Positions 53,959 to 63,037 of a stretch of 64,000 nt of DNA are shown here, in pieces. Position 1 is the first letter of the stretch. Each line of letters opens with the position of its first letter. Made by a program: the position numbers and the translations under genes. The DNA lies in the NCBI GenBank assembly GCA_029008095.1, contig JAQXJB010000026.1, positions 1-64,000 on the forward strand. The letters are read 5' to 3'. The DNA comes from Clostridiales bacterium. GTDB lineage: Bacteria > Bacillota > Clostridia > Oscillospirales > Oscillospiraceae. A model generated the notes under the pieces. It searched no databases. It saw only the letters and a program-made list of their open reading frames with translations, and had not been told where the DNA came from.

Positions 53959-55332
53959 ATGAAAGTTTCTGATTTTTTTGAATACATGAAGCCCGGAAAA
54001 AGAGGGCATTTGATTGGCATAGGCGGTGTTTCCATGTCTGCGCTGGGAGAGGTACTTTTCAGCATGGGCATAAATATCACCGGTTCCGATATGAACGAGA
54101 GCGAGACCGTGCTGTCCCTGCGCAGCAAGGGGATAATGGTCACTATTGGTCACTTGCCGGAAAACGTCGATGGCGCGGATTTTGTTGTACGCACTGCCGC
54201 CGTTCATGACGATAACCCGGAGATAGCTGCAGCCCGCGAAAAGGGGATACCTGTTTTTGAACGCACCCAAGCCTGGGGCGCTATCATGCGCAATTACAAA
54301 AACGCTATATGCGTGGCAGGTACCCACGGCAAGACGACTACCACATCCATGATCACTCATATTCTCATGGCGGCACAGAGTGATCCGACAGTTATGATAG
54401 GCGGAACTCTGCCGCTGCTGAAGTCCGGATATCGTGTTGGCGCCGGCGACACTATTGTACTTGAATCCTGCGAATATTACAACTCTTTTCACAGTTTTTT
54501 GCCCACAGTTGCTATTATACTTAATGTTGATGCAGACCACCTGGATTTTTTCAAGGACATTGACGATATCAAGCGCTCTTTCGGCATATTCGCGTCTAAT
54601 GTTCCCGAAGGCGGATATATCATTGTAAACGCCGATGACAAGAACAGTATTGACTGTATTGCCGGTATCGAGGGACGCAATATAGTCACGTTTGGCATAG
54701 ATAATGCGGCGGATGTGAAGGCGATCAATATTTCAACAGGCAAGACAACTGCTTTCGATCTTGAGAATAAAGGAGAGGTCGTAGCCCGTGTAGAAATGAA
54801 GGTATGCGGTAAGCATAACATATATAATGCTCTTGCAGCAGCGGCTGCTGCTCTGGTTTCCGGAGTAGAACCCAAGAGCATTATTGATGGTCTTGGGCAG
54901 TTCCGCGGTGCCGGCAGACGCGTTGAATATAAGGGCGAGTACGGTGGAGCAGATGTATATGACGATTATGCCCACCATCCCAATGAACTGCGGGCAACCC
55001 TTGCCGCCGTTCGCGGTATGGGCTATAAAAGGATCGTTTGTGCTTTCCAGCCACATACCTATACCCGCACAAAGGCTCTTTTTGATGATTTTGTTGAGGC
55101 TCTTTCTTTGGCTGACAAGGTATATCTTGCCGAGATATATGCTGCACGGGAAAAGAACACTATCGGTATTTCGTCCAGGGATATAGCTGATAAGATACCT
55201 GGCTCGGTATACTGTCCCAGCTTTGACGAGCTGGAGGAAAAGCTGCGTGCGGAAGCGAGACCCGGAGATATAATTCTTACCGTTGGCGCGGGAGATATCT
55301 ATAAGGTCGGAGAAAGAATAGTAAAAAAGTAA
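53959..55332 (+). CDS. murC: UDP-N-acetylmuramate--L-alanine ligase
   Basis: 457 residues from the ATG at 53959 with GGAGGCGGAA upstream; the frame is open further upstream but lacks a good site. It adds L-Ala to UDP-MurNAc in cytoplasmic wall precursor synthesis. Motifs: HLIGIGGVSMSALGEVL (MurC-type N loop), CVAGTHGKTTTTSMI (ATP loop), ESCEYYNSFHSFLPT, LNVDADHLDFF, FRGAGRRVEYKG and DDYAHHPNELRATL. MurC-specific residues (HHP) separate it from MurD. It stands alone, away from murD. Confidence 0.96.
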   Translation: MKVSDFFEYMKPGKRGHLIGIGGVSMSALGEVLFSMGINITGSDMNESETVLSLRSKGIMVTIGHLPENVDGADFVVRTAAVHDDNPEIAAAREKGIPVFERTQAWGAIMRNYKNAICVAGTHGKTTTTSMITHILMAAQSDPTVMIGGTLPLLKSGYRVGAGDTIVLESCEYYNSFHSFLPTVAIILNVDADHLDFFKDIDDIKRSFGIFASNVPEGGYIIVNADDKNSIDCIAGIEGRNIVTFGIDNAADVKAINISTGKTTAFDLENKGEVVARVEMKVCGKHNIYNALAAAAAALVSGVEPKSIIDGLGQFRGAGRRVEYKGEYGGADVYDDYAHHPNELRATLAAVRGMGYKRIVCAFQPHTYTRTKALFDDFVEALSLADKVYLAEIYAAREKNTIGISSRDIADKIPGSVYCPSFDELEEKLRAEARPGDIILTVGAGDIYKVGERIVKK

Positions 55333-55345
55333 ACAAATAATGTTT

Positions 55346-55383
55346 AATCCCCCAAACGCGATGAATGCGTTTGGGGGATTTTC
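55346..55383. terminator. bidirectional terminator
   Basis: AATCCCCCAAACGC (55346-55359) pairs perfectly with GCGTTTGGGGGATT (55367-55380), with TT following. It separates convergent murC and rnfB. Confidence 0.9.
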
Positions 55384-55396
55384 AATGGATAGGATT

Positions 55397-56239
55397 TCAG
55401 TTTTCTGTGATAGTATTATCGGATGCTGCCGCAACGTAGGGGATTTCCTTATCAAACTGCTTAATAAGGTTGCGGGGGCACACATCAAAGCAGATGCCGC
55501 AGTGCTGACATTTGGAATAATCAATGCTGGACAAATTATGTTCCACATGGATAGCGCCGTGAGGACACTTCTTTTCGCAGAGCTTGCAGCCCATACAGCC
55601 CATCTCACAGAACTTGCGGGTAATAGCGCCCTTTTCGACATTATGACAGGGAACCGCAAAGCGGGCTGCATAGGGGATCATTACGATCATATCCTTGGGA
55701 CATGCGTTTTTGCAAGCCTCGCAGCCCTTGCAGGCCTCGCGGTCTACAACTGCGACGCCGCCAACAACATGTATAGCGTCGAACTTGCAGGCTTTGACGC
55801 AGTTTCCGTGTCCCAGACAGCCGTTTACACAGTAGTGCATACCGTTGCCGAGAGAGGCGTAGTCGGCAGCGCAGTCATCTATACCGACGTAATTATACTT
55901 GGTTGCGGCGCGATTGCCGCCGGAGCAGCGGACAAAAGCGACCATTGGCTCGGTGTGTTCTGCCTCAACGCCCATAATTGCAGAAATCTTTTGAGCCACG
56001 TCAGCGCCGCCGGGAGCACATTTATTGCATGGGGCGCCATTCTTAACCACAGCTTCGGCGTAGTTGCCGCAGCCCGCGAAACCGCAGCCGCCGCAGTTTG
56101 CACCGGGAAGAGCTTCGTGGATAGCTTCCTGACGGGGGTCTGTCTCAACGGCAAAAACCTTGGAGGCATAAGCGAGGATGAATCCGAAAATTGCGCCGAG
56201 AATAGCGAGAACAGCAACGGCATAAAGAACAGTGATCAT
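55397..56239 (-). CDS. rnfB: Rnf complex subunit RnfB
   Basis: 280 residues. An N-terminal membrane helix (VLYAVAVLAILGAIFGFILAYA) is followed by the Fe-S domain GANCGGCGFAGCGNY and a run of ferredoxin-type clusters (CVNGCLGHGNCVKAC, CKGCEACKNACP, CMGCKLCEKKCP, CQHCGICFDVCP). It passes electrons from reduced ferredoxin into the membrane complex. It is the last gene of rnfCDGEAB. Confidence 0.96.
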   Translation of the reverse strand: MITVLYAVAVLAILGAIFGFILAYASKVFAVETDPRQEAIHEALPGANCGGCGFAGCGNYAEAVVKNGAPCNKCAPGGADVAQKISAIMGVEAEHTEPMVAFVRCSGGNRAATKYNYVGIDDCAADYASLGNGMHYCVNGCLGHGNCVKACKFDAIHVVGGVAVVDREACKGCEACKNACPKDMIVMIPYAARFAVPCHNVEKGAITRKFCEMGCMGCKLCEKKCPHGAIHVEHNLSSIDYSKCQHCGICFDVCPRNLIKQFDKEIPYVAAASDNTITEN

Positions 56240-56254
56240 CTTGTCTCGACCTCC

Positions 56255-56842
56255 TTATATCTTCAGGCCGGAGAAGCCCATGAACGCGAGGGCTATAAGT
56301 CCGGCCGCAATGAGAGCGATGGGAAAACCTTCAAAGGCCTTGGGACATTCGGAAGTGGCGTCCATACGCTCGCGTACGCTTGCGAAAAGCACGATAGCCA
56401 GCAGGAAGCCGAGGCCGCCGGTGAAGCCGTATACAACGCTTCCGAGGAAATTGTAGCCATTCTGCGTATTGAGCAGGGCAACACCGAGAACGGCACAGTT
56501 GGTAGTGATAAGCGGCAGATAAATGCCCAGAGCCTGATAAAGGGAGGGTATCATCTTCTGCAGGAACATTTCAACGAACTGCACAAGAGAAGCGATAACA
56601 AGTATGTATGCAACGGTTTGCATAAACTCCAGATGCAAAGGTACAAGCAGGAATTCGTTGACAATGTAGCAGAAAATGGAAGCAACTGTCATAACGAAGG
56701 TAACGGCGACACCCATGCCTATGGCGGTATCTACCTTCTTGGAAACACCCATGAACGGACAAATGCCGAGGAACTGGGAAAATATAAAGTTCTCAATAAG
56801 GATAGCGCCGAGAGCAAGAGAAACGATTTCACCAAAACTCAT
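56255..56842 (-). CDS. rnfA: Rnf complex subunit RnfA
   Basis: 195 residues, all membrane-spanning (six segments). The start ALGAILIENFIFSQFLGICPFMGVS and the TTNCAVLGVALLN segment, with conserved Cys residues near the membrane Fe-S site, define RnfA/NqrE. It forms the transmembrane ion path with RnfE and RnfD. It overlaps rnfE by 4 nt. Confidence 0.96.
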   Translation of the reverse strand: MSFGEIVSLALGAILIENFIFSQFLGICPFMGVSKKVDTAIGMGVAVTFVMTVASIFCYIVNEFLLVPLHLEFMQTVAYILVIASLVQFVEMFLQKMIPSLYQALGIYLPLITTNCAVLGVALLNTQNGYNFLGSVVYGFTGGLGFLLAIVLFASVRERMDATSECPKAFEGFPIALIAAGLIALAFMGFSGLKI

Positions 56843-57483
56843 TTCTGCGCCTCCTTTCTCTTCTTTTCAGCATTCTTGTTGCTTATATGCTGCATTGCCG
56901 CGATAAGGATGCCCAATACCAGGAAACCGCCGAAGGGCAGAATGATGAACAGGGTGGTGTACTCCTGGGGGAGAATACGTATTCCAGCGCCTTCAAATCC
57001 GAGTATACCGCCGCCGAAAGTACCGTTTCCGAAGAATTCACGGATAACGCACATGACTATAAGAACGAGGGTGTATCCAATGCCCTGAGCAAGTCCGTCT
57101 ATGGCTGAGGCCGCTACGGTGTTTTTGGATGCAAAGGATTCGGCGCGGGCAAGGATGATGCAGTTAACAACGATCAGGGGAATAAATACGCCGAGCGACT
57201 CCGATAGAGCAGGGAGAAAGGCCTGCATGATCAGGTCTACAATGGTAACAAAACCTGCGATAACTACTATGTATGCCGCGATTCTTATCTTGGCAGGAAT
57301 GATCTTCCTGAGCAGGGAGATAACGACGTTGGAACACATTAGGATGATAGTAACAGAAAGACCCATGCCGATTCCGTTAAAAAGCGTGGTGGTAATGGCG
57401 AGGGTTGAGCACATACCCAGAAGCTGAACGAGAACAGGGTTATTGCTGGTCAGTCCCTCTTTGAACTGCTGCTTTATGTTCAC
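56839..57483 (-). CDS. rnfE: Rnf complex subunit RnfE
   Basis: 214 residues with six membrane segments. NPVLVQLLGMCSTLAITTTLFNGIGMG and VVNCIILARAESFASKN are typical of RnfE/NqrD, including the paired Cys that ligate a membrane [2Fe-2S] site with RnfA. It overlaps rnfA by 4 nt and lies 16 nt after rnfG. Confidence 0.96.
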   Translation of the reverse strand: MNIKQQFKEGLTSNNPVLVQLLGMCSTLAITTTLFNGIGMGLSVTIILMCSNVVISLLRKIIPAKIRIAAYIVVIAGFVTIVDLIMQAFLPALSESLGVFIPLIVVNCIILARAESFASKNTVAASAIDGLAQGIGYTLVLIVMCVIREFFGNGTFGGGILGFEGAGIRILPQEYTTLFIILPFGGFLVLGILIAAMQHISNKNAEKKRKEAQK

Positions 57484-57499
57484 TTTTTCGCACCTCCTT

Positions 57500-58063
57500 T
57501 TAAGAATTCAGGCCGGCCACAGCGGCAAGCACCGCGTTTACGCCGCCGGTAACAGCTCGTGATGTTACGGTGGCGCCGGTAAGAGCCACTATCTCGCCGC
57601 CATCCTTGTTAACGGCAAGGACGCCGGTCTTTCCGATGAATTGCTCGCGGAAGCTGGTGTTGGAAGCGTTTGCGCCAAGACCGGAGGTTTCGGACATTTT
57701 TACGATGGAGATGCCGGTGACAGCGCCATCGGTATCAACACCTACGACCATGTTGATAGTGCCGCCAAAGCCACTTGGGCTGACCTCGGAAACATATCCG
57801 AGAACATTTCCGGAGGCGTCGGAAGCCATATATATGGACTTGACAAGTCCGGTCTCGTCCGCATAAGCATCAACAGCGGCGTACGAATCCGCTTCAAGGA
57901 CGGCGCTCATGGCGGCGTCGGTCTTTGCCTTGACGTTGGCGGCTATTTTATCGCGTGTGATAAAGTCTACTATTCCGAGAAGGAGTGAGACAACCGCTGT
58001 GACGGCGAAAAGAACTATTACCAGGCGGGCCATTGATTCTGGCTTTTTATTTGCTTCGGTCAT
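57500..58063 (-). CDS. rnfG: Rnf complex subunit RnfG
   Basis: 187 residues: one N-terminal membrane helix (about 11-33) and an extracytoplasmic FMN-binding domain. The covalent FMN site is ALTGATVTSRAV (Thr in the T-G-A-T-x-T/S motif), and GFGGTINMVVGVDTDGAVTGISI precedes it. It relays electrons between RnfB/RnfD and RnfC. Its start overlaps the rnfD stop by one base. Confidence 0.95.
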   Translation of the reverse strand: MTEANKKPESMARLVIVLFAVTAVVSLLLGIVDFITRDKIAANVKAKTDAAMSAVLEADSYAAVDAYADETGLVKSIYMASDASGNVLGYVSEVSPSGFGGTINMVVGVDTDGAVTGISIVKMSETSGLGANASNTSFREQFIGKTGVLAVNKDGGEIVALTGATVTSRAVTGGVNAVLAAVAGLNS

Positions 58064-59115
58064 TATGCGTTCGCCTCCTTTTCAAGCTTTGCCGCTGCTT
58101 TGGCAGCCTTGAGCTTTGCCTTTTCAGCGAGCTTCATTTCGCGTGTATAGCCAAAGCGGCGAGGCATGGTAGCCTTATCAATGAGCCATACGCATATGTT
58201 CATAAGCAGGATCGCATAAGAGGTGCCCTCCGGGTAAGAACCGAAATAACGGATGAAAACAGTCAGAAGACCGCAGCCGATACCGTAGATTATCTGGCCG
58301 ACCGGGGTAATGGGAGAGGTGACGTAATCGGTGGCCATAAAGATAGCGCCAAGCATCACGCCGCCGCTGAAAAGATTCCACGCCATCCAAATAAGGTTGT
58401 CATTGCCGCGGGGGAAAATAAAGGTGACAGCGGCAACGGTGAGCAGATAGGCCAGTGGGATGCGGGGAGAAATGACCCTGCGTATAACGAGATAAATACC
58501 GCCAAGCAGCAGGGCGAAGGCGGAAATCTCACCCATAGAGCCGCCAATCTGACCGAAGAATGCCTGCATGAGGTTTATTCCCTGGGGGAGAGCGGAATTG
58601 CTTAGGGAAGCCAAAGGTGTTGCGCCGGTGACAGCGTCGGTCATATTTACGGAGAAGAAAGAGTCGTAGCTGAGAGGGCTTACCCAGGTGGACATGACCA
58701 CGGGGTAAGAGAAGAGAAAGGCCCTTGCAGCCAAAGCGGGATTCACAAAGTTTTTGCCAACGCCGCCAAAAAGCTGCTTTGCAATAACTATAGCGAAGAA
58801 ATCACCCACGATAACGATCCAAAGCGGAGTTGATACGGGGAGACAGTAGGCCAGGAGCATGCCCGTGACTACTGCGGAAAGATCGCGTATTGTGTTATTC
58901 TTCTTCATGAGCTTGCGATATCCCCACTCGAACAGCATGCTGGCGGCCACGCTTACGCAGGTGAGTATAAGAGCGCGGAAACCGAACATATACATGGCAA
59001 CTGCCAGAGCGGGTATAAGCGCGATGATAACGTCAAGCATGATGGAACTCGTATCCTCATCGGTACGCAGATGGGGAGACGAGGAAATGGTAAGCTTAAT
59101 ATCTGTGTTTTGCAC
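58063..59115 (-). CDS. rnfD: Rnf complex subunit RnfD
   Basis: 350 residues, about eight to ten membrane segments. SPHLRTDEDTSSIMLDVIIALIP opens it, FGGVGKNFVNPALAARAFLF is conserved, and the covalent FMN site is DAVTGATPLASL. It lies between rnfC (19 nt upstream) and rnfG. The lysine- and alanine-rich C-terminal tail (KLAEKAKLKAAKAAAKLEKEANA pattern) is longer than I expect, which may be a lineage trait. Confidence 0.96.
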   Translation of the reverse strand: MQNTDIKLTISSSPHLRTDEDTSSIMLDVIIALIPALAVAMYMFGFRALILTCVSVAASMLFEWGYRKLMKKNNTIRDLSAVVTGMLLAYCLPVSTPLWIVIVGDFFAIVIAKQLFGGVGKNFVNPALAARAFLFSYPVVMSTWVSPLSYDSFFSVNMTDAVTGATPLASLSNSALPQGINLMQAFFGQIGGSMGEISAFALLLGGIYLVIRRVISPRIPLAYLLTVAAVTFIFPRGNDNLIWMAWNLFSGGVMLGAIFMATDYVTSPITPVGQIIYGIGCGLLTVFIRYFGSYPEGTSYAILLMNICVWLIDKATMPRRFGYTREMKLAEKAKLKAAKAAAKLEKEANA

Positions 59116-59134
59116 TATCAGTCACTCCCTTTCG

Positions 59135-60454
59135 TCACTTCTTTGCACGCAGAGCATTTACTCGCGCCTTGGCCATCCTGATGGACTGAGTCAGATTCAG
59201 ACGACCGGGGCAGATGAAGGTGCAGCAGCCGCATTCGATGCAGTCGGTCACATGCAGCTTTTGCAGCATTGCGATATCATTGGCTCGCTCGTACTGGTAG
59301 AGGCTGGTGGGTATAAGCTTCATTGGGCATGCGCTTACGCAGCGGCCGCAGCGGATGCAATTGGGTTCGGAAACGCTCTTGTCCTCCTTATCTGTTAGAA
59401 CAAGGATGCAGTTTGTTCCCTTTACAACAGGTACGTCTATATCATATATGGCGATACCCATCATGGGGCCTCCCATAAGAACCTTGCTGGCATTGTCGGT
59501 CATACCTCCGGCCGCTTCTATCAGCTTGCGAAGGGGAGTGCCAACGCGAACGCGGAAGTTGCCTGGATTTTTTACGCCGGGGCCGGTAACGGTGACAACC
59601 CTGTCGATGGCAGGCATACCGGTTTTGACGGCTCTGTTGATACACCAGCAGGTGTAATCATTGAAAACTACGCAGCCAACATCGGCAGGCAATCCGCCTG
59701 GAGGCACCTGACGGCCGGTGACGGACTGAATGAGCTGCTTTTCGGCACCCTGGGGATAACGGGTTTTGTGAACTTTCAGACGGATGTCACCATTGTTGTC
59801 GGGAATAAGCTCGCGCAGCTTCTTAATGGATTCCTTCTTGTTGTTTTCCACAACAAAGGTAGCGTAGGGAAGCTCAAATAGTTTGACGAGCATGCGGACA
59901 CCGTCGAGCACTTCGTCGGGGTGCTCCAGCATAATGCGGTGATCAGCGGTTATGTATGGCTCGCACTCCGCGCCGTTTATTATGATGTTGTCAGCTTTGC
60001 CGAGACCGCTGGTGATCTTGACGGCGGTTGGGAAAGCTGCGCCGCCCATACCTACAATACCGGCGTTGCGGATTATCTCGGTAAGAGCCTTTGGATCGGC
60101 CTCAACTTCGGCGGTGTGAGGTACTACGCTGGGGTCGAGCGTGTCCTGCATGTCATTGTCGATGACTATGGTCATTACCATTTTGCCGTTGGCATGAAGC
60201 CTGGGCTCAATGGCAGACACTGTGCCGGAAACGCTGGCGTGAATATCTGCAGAAACAGCAGACGGGGCTTTGGCAATAAGCTGTCCGAAGTTTACATGGT
60301 CGCCAACATTAACAACAGGCTCACAGGGAGCGCCGATATGCAGGACGATCGGCATGAAAACCTGTTCAGGAGCTGGGAGAACCTGAATGGGACAGTTCTC
60401 AGAAAGAGCCTTGCCCTCAAACGGGTGGACGCCTCCGAAAAATTTGTGGGACAA
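59135..60454 (-). CDS. rnfC: Rnf complex subunit RnfC
   Basis: 439 residues if it starts at the TTG at 60454, which has GAGGTG 6-7 nt upstream and gives the expected SHKFFGGVHPFEGK terminus; a GTG three codons earlier would put that site inside the gene. The protein has a GGAAFPTAVK NADH-site segment, NGAECEPYITAD, and two 4Fe-4S motifs CIRCGRCVSACPMKL and CIECGCCTFICPGRL. It oxidises or reduces NAD(H) at the cytoplasmic face. First gene of the rnfCDGEAB operon, which couples ferredoxin:NAD+ electron transfer to Na+ or H+ movement. Confidence 0.96.
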   Translation of the reverse strand: MSHKFFGGVHPFEGKALSENCPIQVLPAPEQVFMPIVLHIGAPCEPVVNVGDHVNFGQLIAKAPSAVSADIHASVSGTVSAIEPRLHANGKMVMTIVIDNDMQDTLDPSVVPHTAEVEADPKALTEIIRNAGIVGMGGAAFPTAVKITSGLGKADNIIINGAECEPYITADHRIMLEHPDEVLDGVRMLVKLFELPYATFVVENNKKESIKKLRELIPDNNGDIRLKVHKTRYPQGAEKQLIQSVTGRQVPPGGLPADVGCVVFNDYTCWCINRAVKTGMPAIDRVVTVTGPGVKNPGNFRVRVGTPLRKLIEAAGGMTDNASKVLMGGPMMGIAIYDIDVPVVKGTNCILVLTDKEDKSVSEPNCIRCGRCVSACPMKLIPTSLYQYERANDIAMLQKLHVTDCIECGCCTFICPGRLNLTQSIRMAKARVNALRAKK

Positions 60455-60782
60455 TTCGCACACCTCTTTTTTTAAAGTCCTGATGATTTGTACATATAAG
60501 GCAATGGGGCAAAACTGTACCGTATCACAGATGTATAACGGGGCTATTTTCGCCTTACTGCACAAATAATTTTTGCTTTAATATTAAACATAATATAACA
60601 TAGAACAAAAAAAATGTCTATATTAAAAATTGAGCTATATGTCCAATCGGAACGTGTTCAAAATGTCGAAAATGCCAAGGTGTTTTAGCAGAATACCTTT
60701 GCAATAAAGCTTATGTTGTGATATTATTTTGACATGAATATTATGCGGTGTTGTGTTTAAAAAACATCTATATGGTGATGCT
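60455..60782. other. 330-bp divergent region between rnfC and ilvB
   Basis: A+T-rich spacer with no gene. I see the ilvB promoter at 60699-60727 and an imperfect 8-bp hairpin (AAGGTGTT 60677-60684 with AATACCTT 60692-60699). I find no T-box core for ilvB and no clear Rex-type palindrome for rnf. Confidence 0.6.
60699..60727 (+). promoter_or_regulatory. promoter of ilvBN
   Basis: TTGCAA (60699-60704), a 17-nt spacer and TATTAT (60722-60727), 56 nt before the ilvB start. Confidence 0.55.
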
Positions 60783-62462
60783 ATGATAATGAAAGGCGCT
60801 TCCATAGTTATAAACTGCCTGCTTGAGCAGGGGGTGGATACTGTGTTCGGATACCCTGGAGTGAGTATACTCGAAGTATACGATGAACTGTATAAAAATA
60901 AAAACTCAATACGGCATGTTCTTTCTGCTCATGAGCAAGGAGCCGCACATGCGGCTGACGGCTATGCTCGGTCTACCGGCAGGGTTGGCGTATGCCTTGC
61001 CACATCCGGCCCTGGAGCTACAAATCTGGTAACGGGCATTGCTGCGGCGTTCATGGACTCTTCTCCTGTAGTGTTTATTACCTGTAATGTTGACGAAAAG
61101 CTCCTTGGCAGAGACGCCTTTCAGGAGGTGGACATTGTAGGTATATCCATGCCAATAACCAAATGCAGCTATCTTATCGACAGTCCCGAGGAGATAGCTG
61201 AGACCATGAGGGAGGCTTTCGCAATCGCCGGCGGCGGAAGACCCGGGCCTGTTCTTATCGATATAACCCATAACGCAACGGCGGCAAAGGCTGACTATGA
61301 GTTCATACCAAAGGCAGAGCATATCAAGCGAGGACGGCTGTCCCGCATGCACCGTCGCGGCGATATGGGACTTAGACGGGAAGAGTTTCGGGAGGATGAT
61401 ATCAATATCCTTGCGGAAATGATCGCCGCTACAAGGAAGCCGTTAATTCTCGCGGGAGGCGGCGTTGTGCGCTCCGGCGCATCGGGCGCCCTTGAAAGGT
61501 TTGCGGAAAGCCGCGCTATTCCTGTTATATCAACTTTGATGGGCAGCGGCGTTATGCACGATACAAATCCGCTGTATTTAGGCATGGCCGGAAGCTACGG
61601 ATGTCCGCAGGCTAATTACGCCCTGCAGAGCTGCGATATGCTGATAGCTGTCGGAGTGCGTTTTTCGGACAGGCTTACCGGAAAAACGGAATATTTCGCG
61701 CCCGAAGCAAAAATAGTTCACATTGATATCGACCGCTCGGAGATAGATAAAAATGTTGATACGGCTCACCATGTTGTAGGTGACGCCGGCGAGATATTGG
61801 AAAGCCTTGATGCGATATGCCCACGACCGGATATTGAAGCTTCATGGACAGAAGAATTGCGTCGGCGTATGGCACTGCAAGCTGTCGCCGTGAGCTTTCC
61901 CGAAGCTCTGATCCGCGCAATAAACCGGCTGTGTCCGGATGCGCTTATTGCTACCGATGTGGGACAGCACCAAATATGGACATGCCGAAACTTCGATTTT
62001 TCATATCCGGGCCAGCTTATCACCAGCGGAGGATACGGAGCGATGGGCTTTGGTCTCGGCGCCGCCATAGGAGCAAAGGCCGGAAATCCTGAAAAAACAG
62101 TAATACATATAACGGGTGACGGCAGCTTCGGCATGAATATGACAGAGCTTGCAACGGAAGTCAGGGAAAAGCTGCCTGTCATAACCGTGATATTCAATAA
62201 TTCAGCCCTTGGACTTGTTCGTCAGAATCAGCGCTTCAATTACGGCAGACGATATTCCCAGACCAGCCTTGGGGATATGGTCGATTACAAAGCATTGGCG
62301 GCAGCCTTTGGCATAGACGCTTTTCACGTGGAGGACCTGCCTCAGTTTGAAGCGGCGCTTGGTAATCTGCTTCGCTCCGGTAAGGGCGGCGTTATAGACT
62401 GTCTTATAGACAAGGATGAGTATATCAGACCAATGCTCGATAAAGGGAGGCTTACATACTGA
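60783..62462 (+). CDS. ilvB: acetolactate synthase large subunit
   Basis: 559 residues from the ATG at 60783 (GGTGATG upstream; an ATG 6 nt later is an alternative). It is a TPP enzyme that condenses two pyruvates to acetolactate, or pyruvate and 2-oxobutyrate for isoleucine. Motifs: VFGYPGVSILEVYDEL, the catalytic Glu in SAHEQGAAHAADGYAR, ATSGPGATNLVTG, and the TPP/Mg segment HITGDGSFGMNMTELATEV with NNSALGLVRQ. It is coupled to the regulatory subunit gene with a one-base overlap. A catabolic AlsS is less likely because of ilvN. Confidence 0.95.
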   Translation: MIMKGASIVINCLLEQGVDTVFGYPGVSILEVYDELYKNKNSIRHVLSAHEQGAAHAADGYARSTGRVGVCLATSGPGATNLVTGIAAAFMDSSPVVFITCNVDEKLLGRDAFQEVDIVGISMPITKCSYLIDSPEEIAETMREAFAIAGGGRPGPVLIDITHNATAAKADYEFIPKAEHIKRGRLSRMHRRGDMGLRREEFREDDINILAEMIAATRKPLILAGGGVVRSGASGALERFAESRAIPVISTLMGSGVMHDTNPLYLGMAGSYGCPQANYALQSCDMLIAVGVRFSDRLTGKTEYFAPEAKIVHIDIDRSEIDKNVDTAHHVVGDAGEILESLDAICPRPDIEASWTEELRRRMALQAVAVSFPEALIRAINRLCPDALIATDVGQHQIWTCRNFDFSYPGQLITSGGYGAMGFGLGAAIGAKAGNPEKTVIHITGDGSFGMNMTELATEVREKLPVITVIFNNSALGLVRQNQRFNYGRRYSQTSLGDMVDYKALAAAFGIDAFHVEDLPQFEAALGNLLRSGKGGVIDCLIDKDEYIRPMLDKGRLTY

Positions 62463-63022
62463 TGCAGAATAAAAGTGAAATGCGGCTTCAGACCCTGTCT
62501 GTTCTCGTTGAAAACAGCGCCGGTGTACTTTCGCAGGTAACGCGGCTGTTTACAAGAAAGGGATATAATATTGAAAGCCTTGCGGTTGGAGTGACTAATG
62601 ACCCGAACGTCTCCCGTATAACAATCATTCTCAATGGAACAGACAGAATGATTACGCTTCTTGAAAGCCAACTTTCCAAGCTGCTGCCAGTAATAAGCGT
62701 ACAGCGTCTTACTGACACTGATGCCATCTACCGCGAATTTTTCCTCATAAAGGTTAAAGCCGAGACTCGGGACGCCAGGGACGAGATAATACAGATAGCA
62801 AATGTTTTCAGAGCCTCTATCGTGGATATGAGCAAGAACACGCTTATGCTGCAAATATCCGGAGACGCATCAAAGGCCGACGCTATTTTGAAGCTTCTTT
62901 CAGAGTTCGGAATAATGGAAATGGCGAGAACGGGAATGATAGCCCTTGAGCGGGGAGAGAATACCATATATGACCTCAGCAAGAGCGGCGCGGAATTTGA
63001 AAGCGGAAAAACGCTGGAATGA
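62462..63022 (+). CDS. ilvN: acetolactate synthase small (regulatory) subunit
   Basis: 186 residues. Its ATG shares a base with the ilvB stop. The N-terminal ACT domain is recognised by LQTLSVLVENSAGVLSQVTRLFTRKGYNIESLAVGVT and VSRITIIL; the C domain contains YREFFLIKVKAE and the ADAILKLLSEFGIMEMARTGMIALERG end. It stimulates IlvB and confers valine feedback. The length is typical of the longer IlvH type. Confidence 0.94.
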   Translation: MQNKSEMRLQTLSVLVENSAGVLSQVTRLFTRKGYNIESLAVGVTNDPNVSRITIILNGTDRMITLLESQLSKLLPVISVQRLTDTDAIYREFFLIKVKAETRDARDEIIQIANVFRASIVDMSKNTLMLQISGDASKADAILKLLSEFGIMEMARTGMIALERGENTIYDLSKSGAEFESGKTLE

Positions 63023-63037
63023 CGGGAGGTAATGCGG

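Noticed and set aside
55340..57088. A 582-codon plus-strand frame opposite rnfB, rnfA and rnfE
   Set aside because: It is antisense to clear Rnf genes, has no recognisable domains and no ribosome-binding site; it is a shadow frame.
60570..60782. T-box leader for ilvBN
   Set aside because: No T-box sequence (consensus AAnnUGGnACCGCG) or stem-I pattern is visible; only a short imperfect hairpin occurs.
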